NCBI RefSeq assembly: GCF_000003815.2
Contig: NC_049988.1
Coordinates: 20,803,306-20,863,673, forward strand
Reading direction: 5' to 3'
Length of the DNA: 60,368 nucleotides
DNA from: Branchiostoma floridae
Taxonomy: Eukaryota > Chordata > Leptocardii > Amphioxiformes > Branchiostomatidae
Positions within the stretch are counted from its first letter, which is position 1. The number at the start of each line of letters is the position of its first letter. Below the pieces are notes generated by a model. It did not search any database, had not been told where the DNA came from, and worked only from the letters and a program-made list of their open reading frames with translations. Below are positions 31,270 to 43,130 of the stretch, piece by piece. A program made the translations under genes and the position numbers.

Positions 31270-31775
31270 TTTCCAGGAGTCCACAGTGAACCAGTGGTGA
31301 CCCACCATAACCCCCCAGGAGCCTACAGTGAACCAGTGGTGACCCACCATAACCTCTTCTGTAGCCCACAGTGAACCAATGGTGACCCACCATAACCCCT
31401 GCAGGAGCCCACAGTGAACCAGTGGTGACCCACCATAACCCCTTCAGGAGCCCACATTGAACCAGTGGTGACCCACCATAACCCCTGCAGGAGCCCACAG
31501 TGAATCAGTGGTGACCCACCTTAACCCCTGCAGGAGCCCACATTGAACCAGTGGTGACCCACCATAACACCTGCAGGAGCCCACAGTGAACCAATGGTGA
31601 CCCACCATAACACCTGCAGGAGCCCACAGTGAACCAGTGGTGACCCACCATAACCCCTTCAGGAGCCCACATTGAACCAGTGGTGACCCACCATAACCCC
31701 TGCAGGAGCCCACAGTGAACCAATGGTGACCCACCATAACCCCTGCAGGATGCGGGACCCATGGTGACCCACCCA
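31270..31775. repeat. Minisatellite, 43-bp unit
   Basis: About 11 to 12 copies containing CAGTGGTGACCCACCATAAC. Variants alternate ACAGTGAACC and ACATTGAACC. Confidence 0.95.
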
Positions 31776-32084
31776 CCACAACCCCCGCTCCTGTCCCCAC
31801 GGGGAAAGTCTCTCGCGAAACACCTGTACCTCATAAACACCAAGGCTAACCATTTCTTTTACCAATAGAAATAGCCATTGTATGTGCGTAATTTGGCAAT
31901 AGGAGCGGCAGCAATTCCTAAAATTAACGTCGATAAAATAATCGAATCTAATCTGAAAGGGAGGGGAATGAAGCAAACGAGATGGGCCCAATAGTCCTGC
32001 AAATTTCAGCTTTATTGATCGCCAAACTCGAGTTTCTGTTCATCGTTTTCTCTTAGCGAGTTTATCTGCTTGCCTGCCTGGACC

Positions 32085-32965
32085 TTCTCGCCACCCATGA
32101 ATCTTACTAGCCCCTCCCTGTCACTGCACATGGGTCTTCCCGGCACCTCCCTCTCACCACCCTTGGGTCTGCCCGGCCCCTCTCACCACCCTTGGGTCTG
32201 CCCGGCCCCTCTCACCACCCTTGGGTCTTCCCGGCCCCTCTCACCACCCTTGGGTCTGCCCGGCCCCTCTCACCACCCTTGGGTCTGCCCGGCCCCTCTC
32301 ACCACCCATGGATCTTATTAGCCCCTCCCTGTCACTGCACATGGGTCTGCCCGGCCCCTCTCACCACCCTTGGGTCTGCCCGGCCCCTCTCACCACCCAT
32401 GGATCTTATTAGCCCCTCCCTGTCACTGCACATGGGTCTGCCCGGCCCCTCTCACCACCCTTGGGTCTGACCGGCCCCTCTCACCACCCTTGGGTCTGCC
32501 CGGCCCCTCTCACCACCCATGGATCTTATTAGCCCCTCCCTGTCACTGCACATGGGTCTGCCCGGCCCCTCTCACCACCCTTGGGTCTGCCCGGCCCCTC
32601 TCACCACCCATGGATCTGATTAGCCCCTCCCAGTCACTGCAGATGGGACTGCCCGGTCCCTCTCACCACGCTTGGGTCTGACCGGTCCCTCTCACCACCC
32701 TTGGGTCTGACCGGCCCCTCTCACCACCCTTGGGTCTGCCCGGCCCCTCTCACCACCCATGGATCTTATTAGCCCCTCCCTGTCACTGCACATGGGTCTT
32801 CCCGGCCCCTCTCACCACCCTTGGGTCTTCCCGGCCCCTCTCACCACCCATGGGTCTTCCCGGCGCCTCTCACCACCCATGGGTCTGCCCGGCCCCTCTC
32901 ACCACCCTTGAGTCTTCCCGGTCCCTCCCTCTCACCACCCTTGAGTCTGCCCGACCCTAACTCTC
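32085..32965. repeat. Minisatellite, 29-bp unit with a longer interspersed variant
   Basis: Most units contain GGCCCCTCTCACCACCCTTG. At fairly regular spacing a longer unit appears with ATGGATCTTATTAGCCCCTC and CACTGCACATGGG (about 32381, 32501 and 32741), giving a higher-order pattern. Confidence 0.94.
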
Positions 32966-33214
32966 ACCATCCATGGGTTTATAGCTACCCCTGAATAAAC
33001 GAAAAATGGTTCCTCATTGTACACGGATAAGTCTGAGAACAATCTGAAGTAGCTTTTGATATTGTCTGTAAGCCCACTCCGGCCTCCCGCTCATTGCAGG
33101 CCACTCCGGGCTCGTTATAACGCAGACAACCCGAGGGAAACCTAATGCCATCACCGGTCATGACGTCACGGCGCGCGCCTTGATTGAAGTTTGTTCGATT
33201 CGCTGGTGCAGTGC

Positions 33215-33645
33215 TGTCCTGGCTTCTCCTCTTTACCCACAATACTGTCCCTACCATGCTGTCCTGCAGCTGGCTTATCCACTTTACTCACAATCCTGTC
33301 CCCATTGTGCTGTTCTGGCTTCTCCTCTTTACCCACAATACTGTCCCCATCGTGCTGTCCTGGCTTGTCCACTTTACCCACAATACTGTCCCCATCGTGC
33401 TGTCCTGCAGCTGGCTTATCCACTTTACTCACAATCCTGTCCCCATTGTGCTGTTCTGGCTTATCCACTTTACCCACAATACTGTCCCCATCGTGCTGTC
33501 CTGGCTTATCCACTTTACCCACAATACTGTCCCCATCGTGCTGTCCTGGCTTATCCACTTTACCCACAATACTGTCCCCATCGTGCTGTTCTGGCTTATC
33601 CACTTTACCCACAATTCTGTCCCCACTGTGCTGTCCTGCCTTGGT
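33215..33645. repeat. Minisatellite, 45-bp unit
   Basis: About nine to ten copies containing CCACTTTACCCACAATACTG. Two units carry an extra GCAGCTGG phrase (33265 and 33407), again suggesting block duplication. All three plus frames are open by virtue of the 45-bp period; not called as genes. Confidence 0.95.
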
Positions 33646-34490
33646 ACGGTGCTGTCCTCTGCCCGGTCGGGCTGACAGACACGCGGATTTGCGAATGGGA
33701 TAGAAAATGACGGGTGACAACAGAGGAAAACCGCAACAAAAGAAAGTTAGACTTAATTTTTGTTTTGCAAACCATCTAGATGACCTATAGGAGCCAACGT
33801 CATTATTTTCTCTTTGTTAAAGTGTTTGCGAGGTAGTCTCTGCACGCGTGCTGTTCCCTAGCCGGCTACGCTCCTCTGGCCGGCTTACTCCTCTATTTGC
33901 TCTATTTCTACGGTTTACCAGCGCCCCGGAGTCTGGTAGAGACTAGTTGCGAAACAGCTGAACAAATAAATAAAATAAAAAAGAGACTAGTTGCGAGGGA
34001 ATCCGGGAGACGGATAGGCATGTAGTTCTCCCCTGCTGTGAGAGAATCCCGCCATTAACTAGGAGGGCCTGTCAGATCCACAGGAGAATTGTGCCTGACT
34101 GCAGGGTCGGCGTCCTGCTGCGTTCCTCCCCCACATCAGCTGAGATGCACCTTTCCGGCCGCCCCGCCTGCCACCACCCGGGCGCTGATTGCCTGCCGCT
34201 GTCGGCAGGCCATGTTTGCCGAGGACTTAGTGACGCACCGAGGATACAATTACATGATTAAAGTGCTTTCTGGTGGGGAGTTCTATTAATAATTTCACGG
34301 TGTGCAGATTTACCGGCCTGGACTGTGGCGTGTACAAATTCAGTAAAGTGGAGTGGCGCTACAATTGTTCAATGACATTCCAAATCAGCCCTGTACAGAC
34401 AGTGGCATGACACCTGACACATCGCTGCTGTGTTTGCAGGGGGCATTTGTATTGTATGACACAACTGGCAATAATTCGTGTTGCGGTAAT
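33646..34490. other. Unassigned stretch upstream of NeuroD
   Basis: The phrase GAGACTAGTTGCGA occurs twice (about 33937 and 33983). No exon recognised. Confidence 0.35.
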
Positions 34491-34502
34491 CTTATGTGCC
34501 GC

Positions 34503-34720
34503 AGAACAAACAAGAGGCACGTGCCCTACCGACACCAAACAAACAAGAGGCACGTGCCCTACCGACACCAAACAAACAAGAGGCACGTGCCCTACCGACA
34601 CCAAACAAGAGGCACGTGACCTAACCGACACCAAACAAGAGGCACGCGCCCTACCGACACCAAACAAACAAGAGGCACGTGCCCTACCGACACCAAACAA
34701 ACAAGAGGCACGTGCCCTAG
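34503..34720. repeat. Minisatellite, 32-bp unit carrying CACGTG palindromes
   Basis: Seven units containing AGAGGCACGTGCCCTACCGA. Five of them hold the 10-bp palindrome GGCACGTGCC; the other two read GGCACGTGAC and GGCACGCGCC. Two units lack the AACA spacer. The array lies about 1.8 kb upstream of the NeuroD start codon. Confidence 0.93.
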
Positions 34721-36457
34721 TCTACCAACACCGGTACACAGATTTCAGTTGTTTTTAGTTTGAAATTGATATTTTGGGGCAACACTTCCTGACACAATTT
34801 AATTAGTATATATTTGTGTTAATTGTCTTGTGTTTGTTGGTACATTGGTAAAATACAAACTATCAGCTTCTAACAATTGTTGTATAATCTGTTTTTATGG
34901 TAGCCATAAAGATGCACTTTGTGGTCAAAGTTGAAAATTTTTCTTTTCCCAAACTATTCTTTGAAACAGTCAAAGGAAAGAAAAACTTGTTTTAAGAACT
35001 AAGAAATGGAATGTTGGAAACTTCAATAATTCATTTTCTGTTCAAGTATTTGAGGAGCTGTTGGGACCAACTCGTGGTCTCCTGGCTCGCGTTACTGAGA
35101 GTTATCAGCGCTTACTGAATTTTCCTTCGTCCCGAAAGTGGGTATCTCACTGAATGGTTGGCAGCGTCGCTGCGGCCGAGCGATGTGACACAGTGCTCAA
35201 CTTATTCCATCGATAATGAAGAAAATCTTTCTACGCTTAGTGCTTTGTTGTCTTTTTAGTCATACGTTTGTCATGACATATCCATTATGTCAGTGGTAAC
35301 ACAATTCAATTTGGAACGCAGCGACGCAGCCCACGTACCGCCGTCCAGCGAGACCCCCCCCCCCCCCTAGTAACGTTACCGGTCCTGCTGGTGTTTGTGC
35401 TGTAAAACATCTATTTCCGGCTTTTGATGTTTGCTTTGTAAAATGTCTATTTGCACAGTTTATCGCGAGGCGACCTGCAGATGGAGTGACCCATCGATCT
35501 GGCCGGCCGTTAATGTGAGATTAACCCGTCCCGGATACAGTCGACTGTAGACCCGACAGGCGCACTAGCCCGGCACAACAGGCCCGATGGCCGTTAGTTG
35601 GTTTATTGTAAGTAATTAAATCATCTCGGACGGAACGGCGCGGCTTCCCGCGGGACCCGGGTTAGAGCCGCGGCCGCTCGCGCAGCCGGCACCGTTCAAT
35701 TCATTAGTGACTCCGCGGGAGGCGCCCTGATTTACTGCGGTCTAGCGGAGTTGCGCTTGGCGGGATCGCCGATACATTATCATGGAGGCACAAACAACGT
35801 CCTAACGTCAGTGGAAACGCAGTCAACTTGTTATCATTGTTAGGTGAACAGAAATCAGCCTTCGCCATCCTGCCTGTTCTGAGAACACATCGTCCACCTG
35901 GCCAGGTTTGTTGTTATGGCAACAAGCACCGACGTCATGACGCCATTTGCACGTCTATTTTTGTAGATTTCTGCGGCAGGTGGCGGTGTTGTCGTTGTTC
36001 CTTGTTTAAACGTTACGACCATTTACGTCATGAAGGTTTCGTTTATTGTGGTCGGCGGAGCCATTTCATGGATGGTCTTCAATGTATCCGCCTGGATATG
36101 CGCATAAAAGTCCGTTTGAGAGATTATGTCCTTGTTTCTGTATGTATTTGCCATTGAAAGAACTTGTGTGTATGTCATTGTGCTTTCCGTCAACTTTGGA
36201 AGTCCGTTATGACAAATTTTGACTAGCTACCTTCGTGTTTATTTGTATGAGACTCTGCTTCTATTTGTCGTCATGAGACTAATTGCCGTAGCGGTTGCAT
36301 TTTTGTGGTCAGCTTCAGCATTGCCATTGGGAGACCGAATAAAGAGACTCTGTCCTTGTTTTTTATGATTGCTGTTGTGTTGTTGTTGTTGTTTTTTCCC
36401 TTGGCCTTAGGAGACTGTATGAGCAGGTTTGACTAACTACCGTTGTGTTTCCCTCAG
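34721..36457 (+). promoter_or_regulatory. NeuroD upstream region with a CpG-rich segment
   Basis: 34.8-35.3 kb is AT-rich. A CpG-rich segment at about 35620-35780 (CCGCGGG, GCGGCCGC) stands out from the surroundings, with E-boxes nearby: CAGATG at about 35478, CACCTG at about 35894 and CAGGTG at about 35977. NeuroD genes in other chordates have a non-coding first exon and E-box control; the acceptor CCCTCAG at 36451-36457 fits a non-coding exon somewhere in this stretch. I cannot place the start site. Phrases around GGGAGACCGA recur in the last 250 bp, a small internal duplication. Confidence 0.4.
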
Positions 36458-36493
36458 CTTTGGGAGACCGACACCCCCGACCTGACGCAGACG

Positions 36494-37636
36494 ATGCCAG
36501 GCGTGGCCGCGGCCAAGGATATGGACGTAGACGACCCGATTGATGACTGCGATTTCTCGGAGGAAGGCGACGACAGTCCCGAGGGAGAGGACGAGGACGA
36601 CTCGGAGGCGGCTGAAGGTGACGACGGCAGCGATGATGTCGGGAAGAAGGGTTACACGCTGCGGGTGAGGAAGGGTTCCAAGAAAACGGATTCGGAGGAG
36701 GAAGCCGCTCCCAACACTCCCAAGAAGAGAGGTCCGAAAAAGAAGCGCATGACAAAGGCGAGAGTTGTCAAGTTCAAAATGCGGAGGTCCAAGGCCAACG
36801 CTCGTGAGAGGAACCGCATGCACGGGCTGAACCGCGCGCTGGACAGACTGCGCGAGGTGCTGCCCTGCTACTCTAAGAACCAGAAGCTGTCTAAGATCGA
36901 GACGCTGAGGCTGGCGCGGAACTACCTGTTCGCGCTGACGGACATCCTGCGCACCGGCAGCGTGCCCGATAACGTCACGTTCGCGCAGACGCTGACCAAG
37001 GGCCTGTCCCAGACCACCACCAACCTGGTGGCCGGCTGTCTGCAGCTCAACCCCCGCACTCTCCTACCGGAGAAGGACATCGACCCGCTCGCCTACATGT
37101 ACCACAGCCGCCCGCCGCCGCTGGACCAGGCCTACGGGACCGGCGACTGCCAGTTCACGGCGCCGGCCTACGGACTGCCCCTGCCGGAAAGGGACATGTA
37201 CCCAGCACAAGTGTACAACGGTGCTGCCGACGTGCCGCAGACATACCCCACCCCTCCGTCTAGTGTTGACGAGCCCTACCGAGCTTCCAGCGATGACCCC
37301 GCGGGCCTGAGGGGCCCTCCCTCCCGCCTGGAGGCACACGGTCCCCCGCCCGTCAGCTCGGCCCCGCCGCTGCCCTTCCCTACCCCCTCCCAGTCCCTGG
37401 CGGCGCTGGAGGAGACCATGAAGGCGATGGTGGGGCCCGCCAATGCCAACAACTTCCATGTGCCAAGACACTGCGGGGCTCCAAGTCTCGCGGAACCACA
37501 TCTCGCCATTGCCGAGAATAATCCTGACTGTGACCTCACCCTTGATGACCTGGTGACGTACGACGCACCAAACACTCTCATGGAGCAGAACTTACACCTG
37601 ATGGACACGTCTTCTCGCGAGATCTTTACTGAGTAG
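36494..37636 (+). CDS. NEUROD: NeuroD-family bHLH transcription factor
   Basis: A single coding exon of 380 codons, opened by an acceptor at 36457. The ATG at 36494 is the first in frame after the acceptor. Residues 9-48 are a dense acidic region. A basic nuclear-localisation stretch (KKRGPKKKR) lies at about 77-86. The bHLH at about 97-152 has the basic region [12 protein letters not shown] with the Glu/Arg residues that contact E-boxes, a [18 protein letters not shown] loop and helix 2, and ALTDILR at the end. It is followed at about 170-193 by [18 protein letters not shown], a hallmark of NeuroD rather than neurogenin or Atonal. The C-terminal half is Pro-rich and ends with an acidic [10 protein letters not shown], probably for activation. 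In chordates NeuroD, paired with an E protein, drives neuronal and endocrine differentiation. Length is close to vertebrate NEUROD1 (356 residues). High third-position GC contrasts with the flanks. A TCTCGCGAGA palindrome falls inside the last codons. Confidence 0.96.
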   Translation: MPGVAAAKDMDVDDPIDDCDFSEEGDDSPEGEDEDDSEAAEGDDGSDDVGKKGYTLRVRKGSKKTDSEEEAAPNTPKKRGPKKKRMTKARVVKFKMRRSKANARERNRMHGLNRALDRLREVLPCYSKNQKLSKIETLRLARNYLFALTDILRTGSVPDNVTFAQTLTKGLSQTTTNLVAGCLQLNPRTLLPEKDIDPLAYMYHSRPPPLDQAYGTGDCQFTAPAYGLPLPERDMYPAQVYNGAADVPQTYPTPPSSVDEPYRASSDDPAGLRGPPSRLEAHGPPPVSSAPPLPFPTPSQSLAALEETMKAMVGPANANNFHVPRHCGAPSLAEPHLAIAENNPDCDLTLDDLVTYDAPNTLMEQNLHLMDTSSREIFTE

Positions 37637-37737
37637 CGAGAGTGCTTCCATTCAAGAGTGCTCTCGCGAGATCTCCGCTGTCTTCTCGCGAGATCTTCAC
37701 GTCTTCGCGAGTCATCTCCATATTTATTCTCGCGAGA
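37613..37737. promoter_or_regulatory. Four TCTCGCGAGATCT palindromes
   Basis: Identical 13-bp TCTCGCGAGATCT sites start at 37613 (inside the NeuroD stop region), 37662, 37684 and 37728, plus a degenerate TTCGCGAG near 37704. In vertebrate promoters TCTCGCGAGA is a known regulatory palindrome. Here it lies at the 3' end of a gene; the use is unknown. Confidence 0.85.
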
Positions 37738-37831
37738 TCTCTAACGAGGCTAAAATGGGCCACTTCCAGGAGGAAAAAGCAATGAACAGGCAACTCGCCC
37801 TCTTCATTTGTAGAACGTTGATTTTTAACTC

Positions 37832-37833
37832 TT

Positions 37834-37867
<34 letters not shown>
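37832..37867. repeat. (CT)n(TA)n microsatellite
   Basis: CT dinucleotides followed by TA dinucleotides, in the NeuroD 3' flank. No AATAAA is obvious in the first kilobase after the stop codon. Confidence 0.95.
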
Positions 37868-38635
37868 CACTAGAAGGGACTACAGCTGTCCTATGACGTA
37901 GGTTGGCCCACTCGATCATTCCGTGTACCACCACTTTATAAACGTGGTCCGCAAAAAGGCGGTCTTTCCACTTAGATGAGAAACAAGTAGTGAACTGATC
38001 AGCTGTACAAACGCATTGCGTGAACACTTCGGCCATTTAAACACGGTTTCCTGGCCCTGGGCGAGGTACAAGTCTCCGTCACACTCTGTAGTGTATAGTG
38101 CCAGTCTCAGCCACACTCTGTAGTGTATAGTGCCTATTTGCTAGGGGTATAAAGTTACCTGCAGGGCAGAGGTAGGGAAACATTTTCTATGGAACTTTGA
38201 CGTGAACCGAAATTGAGAAAGTTACATCGATTATAGACGCGAATGAACATTAATTGCCGCCAGGTATTTGGGGGCTGTCAGTCATGTAAGAAGGAATTCC
38301 GCAGCAGACTTGCACGCTCCAGTCCTCACGGGGCGCCCCGCCAGGCTGAGGCATATTGGAAGAAGATGGTGAGCAATCAAATATAGTGCATCCGACTGGA
38401 TTAGGACAATGGCTGCTATAAAACAAGTCTATTGATTTCCCCATCAGCACGGCCGGCTGCCTCCCATCAGCGCAGCTTCACTGGGCAAATTTCACGCTGC
38501 ACGATAACAAATTTACTCTGGGACGGCACGAGCAGTTCGATTCTATTTAGTCCCCAGCAATCACCGGAGTTTATCATGGGGAGGGGGGCATGCAACATTA
38601 ATGGTGAGGCGGCCCTAATGGCTCCACACAAAACT
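37868..38635. other. NeuroD 3' flank, unassigned
   Basis: TCACACTCTGTAGTGTATAGTGCC occurs twice in near-identical form at about 38079 and 38112. Nothing else recognised. Confidence 0.35.
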
Positions 38636-39200
38636 AGCTACAGCCGATCATGTTATACAGACTAACACAAACTAGCTACACACAGCATATCATATAACAC
38701 AGACCCACACAAAACTAGCTACACACAGCATATCATATAACACAGACCTACACAAAACTAGCTACAGGCTATCATGTTATACAGACCTACCCAAACTAGC
38801 TACAGCCTATCATGTTATACGGACTAACACAAACTAGCTACACACAGCATATCATATAACACAGACCTACACAAACTAGCTACACACAGCATACCATATA
38901 ACACAGACCTACACAAACTAGCTACACACAGCATATCATATAACACAGACCTACACAAAACTAGCTACAGGCTATCATGTTATACAGACCTACCCAAACT
39001 AGCTACAGCCTATCATGTTATACGGACTAACACAAACTAGCTACACACAGCATATCATATAACACAGACCTACACAAAACTAGCTACAGCCGATCATGTT
39101 ATACAGACTAACACAAACTAGCTACACACAGCATATCATATAACACAGACCTACACAAAACTAGCTACAGCCGATCATGTTATACAGACCTACCCAAGGC
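38636..39200. repeat. Compound minisatellite with CTAGCTACA core
   Basis: Two alternating unit types: one with ACACAGCATATCATATAACA and one with CAGCCTATCATGTTATAC, each starting AAACTAGCTACA. The order is irregular with block repeats (for example 38750-38870 resembles 38950-39070). Confidence 0.9.
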
Positions 39201-39317
39201 ACAGATATAGATAGACCAGCTAAACCCAGCCACAAGCCACACACAAACTAACTTGAACTTTCACTTTATTTGCTTTTCCGGGGCAATACACTCGGTCAAA
39301 GCTGGGATATTGTACAC

Positions 39318-39510
39318 CCAGCCTATCATATAACACAGACCCATACAAGCTAGCTACACCCAGCTTACACAGACCCACACAAGCTAGCTACACCAAGCTT
39401 AACGCAGACCCATACAAGCTAGCTACACCCAGCTTAACGCAGACCCATACAAGTTAGCTACGCCCAGCTTAACGCAGACCCACACAAGCTAGCTACACCC
39501 AGCTTAAGAG
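39318..39510. repeat. Minisatellite, 35-bp unit
   Basis: Five copies containing CAAGCTAGCTACACCCAGCT. Related in core sequence to the array at 38636, so probably a diverged extension of it. Confidence 0.9.
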
Positions 39511-40215
39511 GATCAGATTACGTGTATGAATGTTTTGTTAATGACGTAGAGCACATGTAGCAAGTCTTCTTCACCAGAACCGTCAGTGAGTAGTCCTTAT
39601 ATACACACGAGATACGCATGCGTCAGTAAGGGCCGTACATGCACATTCGTAACTGTAGGGCCCTTGTAGTCCTAATGAAATGGACACCCGGGTACATAAT
39701 TATAAAGATTAAGTAAAATGTTTCATTTGTTAATTATATCTAACTTATTCGTATCAACAAAGTTGGTGTTCGATGTACGGAGATATTTATTGTTTCCGAT
39801 GTGTACGTTTCTATTCACTCATGTGTAGCGGCTCTGTTGTATATTTGTCAACGATGTTGTATTTTTGTAAGCCTGTAGATGTTGTGGACAAAGTCCATGA
39901 TGGATTGCAATATGATTGCGATGATTAACTTTACACCAGGGATTAACTTTATACCTGGGATTAACTTTACACCTGGGATTATTTATTTCTGATATAGAGA
40001 GAATCCAGTGACTCTGTTACCACAGGAATTGCTAAGCTGACCACCGTCTCAAAAATAAATCGTTTTGCATTATCGACGAATCCCGTCAAAGCAGTGCATC
40101 TGGTTTTGTTGCTTAAAAGGAGTGCAGTCATAGTCTGCTGTTGAAGCTATTGCCGTTATTTTTGTTGACACCTGAGTTTAGAACAATAAGTCCGTAACGT
40201 CTCCGATCGGACGGT
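39511..40215. other. Unassigned stretch
   Basis: A short triplicate GGGATTAACTTTA phrase lies at about 39939-39980. No exon recognised. Confidence 0.35.
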
Positions 40216-40219
40216 ATGT

Positions 40220-40560
40220 GTTACCAGAACGGAAACCACTCAAACCCTCCTGTTACCATGGAAACCATCACACCACTCAACTTTCTAGCTACCATGGAAA
40301 CCACCAAACCACTCAGCCCGCTCGTTACCATGGAAACCACACCACCACTCAAACCCTCCCGTTACCATGGAAACCACCAGTCCGCTAACCCTGTCGTTAC
40401 CAAAGAAACCACCGAGCCACTTTAATCCACTCTTTGCTAAGGAAACCCCCACCACTTTAACCCCTTAGTTACTATGAAAACCATTGTTCAAACCTTCTCA
40501 TCACCTTGTAAACAACCAGGCCACGAAAGCTCTCGTTGCCATGGAAACCATTCATATGTC
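40220..40560. repeat. Degenerate repeat carrying RFX X-box-like palindromes
   Basis: Roughly 35-bp spaced units sharing GTTACCATGGAAACCA and CCACTCAAACCC. Sites of the form GTTRCCATGGAAAC begin at 40252, 40324, 40361 and 40535, with near matches at 40288 (GCTACCATGGAAAC), 40396 and 40468. The form matches the X-box bound by RFX factors. Confidence 0.8.
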
Positions 40561-40669
40561 TGATCTAACCCTCGCTACCACAGGATTGGTAATTTGTTTC
40601 ACCTATTTAAAATCTCGATTAAAACACGGGAATTTGTGTCCTCCCTCGAGGTTTGACAAACTCCAACAC

Positions 40670-40985
40670 GTTTCCGAAGATGAGATGGTTCAATTCCGAC
40701 ACGTTTCCGATGTTGAGATGGTTCAACTCCGACACGTTTCTGATTGTTCAACTCCGACACGTTTCCGATGTTAAGATGATTCAACTCCGACACGTTTCCA
40801 ATGTTGAAATGATCCAACTCCGACACGTTTCCGACGTTGAACTGGTTCAACTCCGACACGTTTCCAATGTTGAGCTGGTTCAACTCCGACACGTTTCCAA
40901 TGTTGAGCTGGTTCAACTCCGACACGTTTCCAATGTTGAGCTGGTTCAACTCCGACACGTTTCCAATGTTGAGCTGGTTCCATCG
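40670..40985. repeat. Minisatellite, 33-bp unit
   Basis: About ten copies containing CAACTCCGACACGTTTCC. The right half is homogeneous, the left half diverged. Confidence 0.94.
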
Positions 40986-41345
40986 ATTGTCTCTGATGTC
41001 CGGAATGGCCGCTGCAATTTGCGCAGTAGGTACCTCCGCGTAACGGCACCTCTGAACTAGTGTATTATTTAATTATAGGCTCGAATTTATTCGCCAATTC
41101 AATTGACGACTTGGGTCGATAATTTCATAGCAATAACTCCTGGCAGGGCAATATGACATCAGTATAGGAGGTGTGTTTACTGGGCTATATCCGCCTGGTT
41201 ATAGCCAAGCACTGAGGTACCAGAAGATTATAGCAACTCCTGTTGAACAATTAACTGTGCTGACTGAGAAACCCTTGTATTTCACATCCATTATATCATG
41301 TGCCAACCTTTCTGTATTAATCAGTTAGAATTGCAGATCAATTAG
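40986..41345. other. Unassigned stretch
   Basis: AT-rich single-copy-looking sequence with no recognised exon. Confidence 0.35.
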
Positions 41346-42715
41346 GGCGATTAGACAACAGACTTAACCTGTCCCGATTAGACAGCAGAGGCTCAACCTG
41401 TCCCGATTAGACAGTAGAGGTCCAACCTGTACCGATTAGACGGCAGAGGCCCAACCTGTCCCGATTAGACGGCAGAGGCCCAACCTGTCCCGATTAGATG
41501 GCAGAGGCCCAACCTGTCCCTATTAGACATATGAGAGGCCCAACCTGTCCCGATTAGACAGATGAGAGGCCCAACCTGTCCCGATTAGACGGCAGAGGCC
41601 CAACCTGTACCGATTACGCAGCAGAGAGGCCCAACCTGTCCCGATTAGACATATGAGAGGCCCAACCTGTCCCGATTAGACAGCAGAGGCCCAACCTGTC
41701 CCGATTAGACAGCAGAGGCCCAACCTGTCTCGATTAGACGGCAGAGGCTTAACCTGTCCCGATTACGCAGCAGAGGCCCAAATGTCCCGATTAGACAGCA
41801 GAGGCCCAACCTGTCCCGATTACGCAGCAGAGGCCCAACCTGTCCCGATTAGACGGCAGAGGCCCAACCTGTCCCGATTAGACAGCAGAGGCCCAACCTG
41901 TACCGATTACGCAGCAGAGAGGCCCAACCTGTCCCGATGAGACATATGAGAGGCCCAACCTGTCCCGATTAGACAGCAGAGGCCCAACCTGTCCCGATTA
42001 GACAGCAGAGGCCCAACCTGTACCGATTACGCAGCAGAGAGGCCCAACCTGTCCCGATGAGACATATGAGAGGCCCAACCTGTCCCGATTAGACAGCAGA
42101 GGCCCAAGTGTCCCGATTAGACAGCAGAGGCCCAACCTGTCCCGATTAGACAGCAGAGGCGCAACCTGTCCCGATTAGACGGCAGAGGCCCAACCTGTCC
42201 CGATTAGACAGCAGAGGCCCAACCTGTCCCGATTAGACGGCAGAGGCCCAACCTGTCCCGATTAGACAGCAGAGGCCCAACCTGTCCCGATTAGACGGCA
42301 GAGGCCCAACCTGTCCCGATTAGACGGCAGAGGCCCAACCTGTCCCGATTAGACGGCAGAGGCCCAACCTGTCCCGATTAGACAGCAGAGGCCCAACCTG
42401 TCCCGATTAGACGGCAGAGGCCCAACCTGTCCCGATTAGACGGCAGAGGCCCAACCTGTCCCGATTAGACAGCAGAGGCCCAACCTGTCCCGATTAGACG
42501 GCAGAGGCCCAACCTGTCCCGATTAGACAGCAGAGGCCCAACCTGTCCCGATTAGACGGCAGAGGCCCAACCTGTCCCTATTAGACATATGAGAGGCCCA
42601 ACCTGTACCGATTAGACATATGAGAGGCCCAACCTGTACCGACTAGACAGCAGAGGCTCAACCTGTCCCGATTAGACAGCAGAGGTTCTTAACCTCTAAG
42701 GAGTAGACAGCAGAG
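41346..42715. repeat. Minisatellite, 29-bp unit, about 1.37 kb
   Basis: About 46 copies containing CCCAACCTGTCCCGATTAGA. Variants CAGCAGAGG, CGGCAGAGG, CATATGAGAGG and ACGCAGCAGAGAGG recur in the same order (for example around 41890-41990 and 42010-42090), showing block duplications. Confidence 0.96.
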
Positions 42716-43130
42716 ACACATCCTGCCATTTTTGTTGGTTACAGATGTGGGGGGGGGAGTCATATATGTTGGTCATTAATATGTTGACAAGGAGCCAGAG
42801 TGGAACTGTAACTCATACCTGAGCTAAAGTTATCGGATAACCCTGAAATCTCCAAATTGTATTTTTGCTTAGTGTTATTTTATCATATAAGTGTTATCCA
42901 TCGATTTCATTGATCATCAAAATGAAAGTAGAATGTATTTCCCGCATCATCAGGATGGTTAACCACGTGACCAGATTCTCTAACAAAACAACCTTCCACC
43001 CGTACCTGAAGATAACTAAAACTATCCAATAAGTAAAGCTCAGGGCACTTTCAGGTTTGATGGCCTTTTCCTTTCACCCACAAACAAGAGCGCCTGTATC
43101 ACGAACGCCCCCTGGTGGCGTGCTTCTGAA
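42716..43130. other. Unassigned stretch
   Basis: No exon recognised. Confidence 0.35.

Noticed and set aside
36363-37608. Minus-strand ORFs opposite NeuroD
   Set aside because: GC-rich coding sequence leaves antisense frames open; NeuroD on the plus strand is unmistakable.
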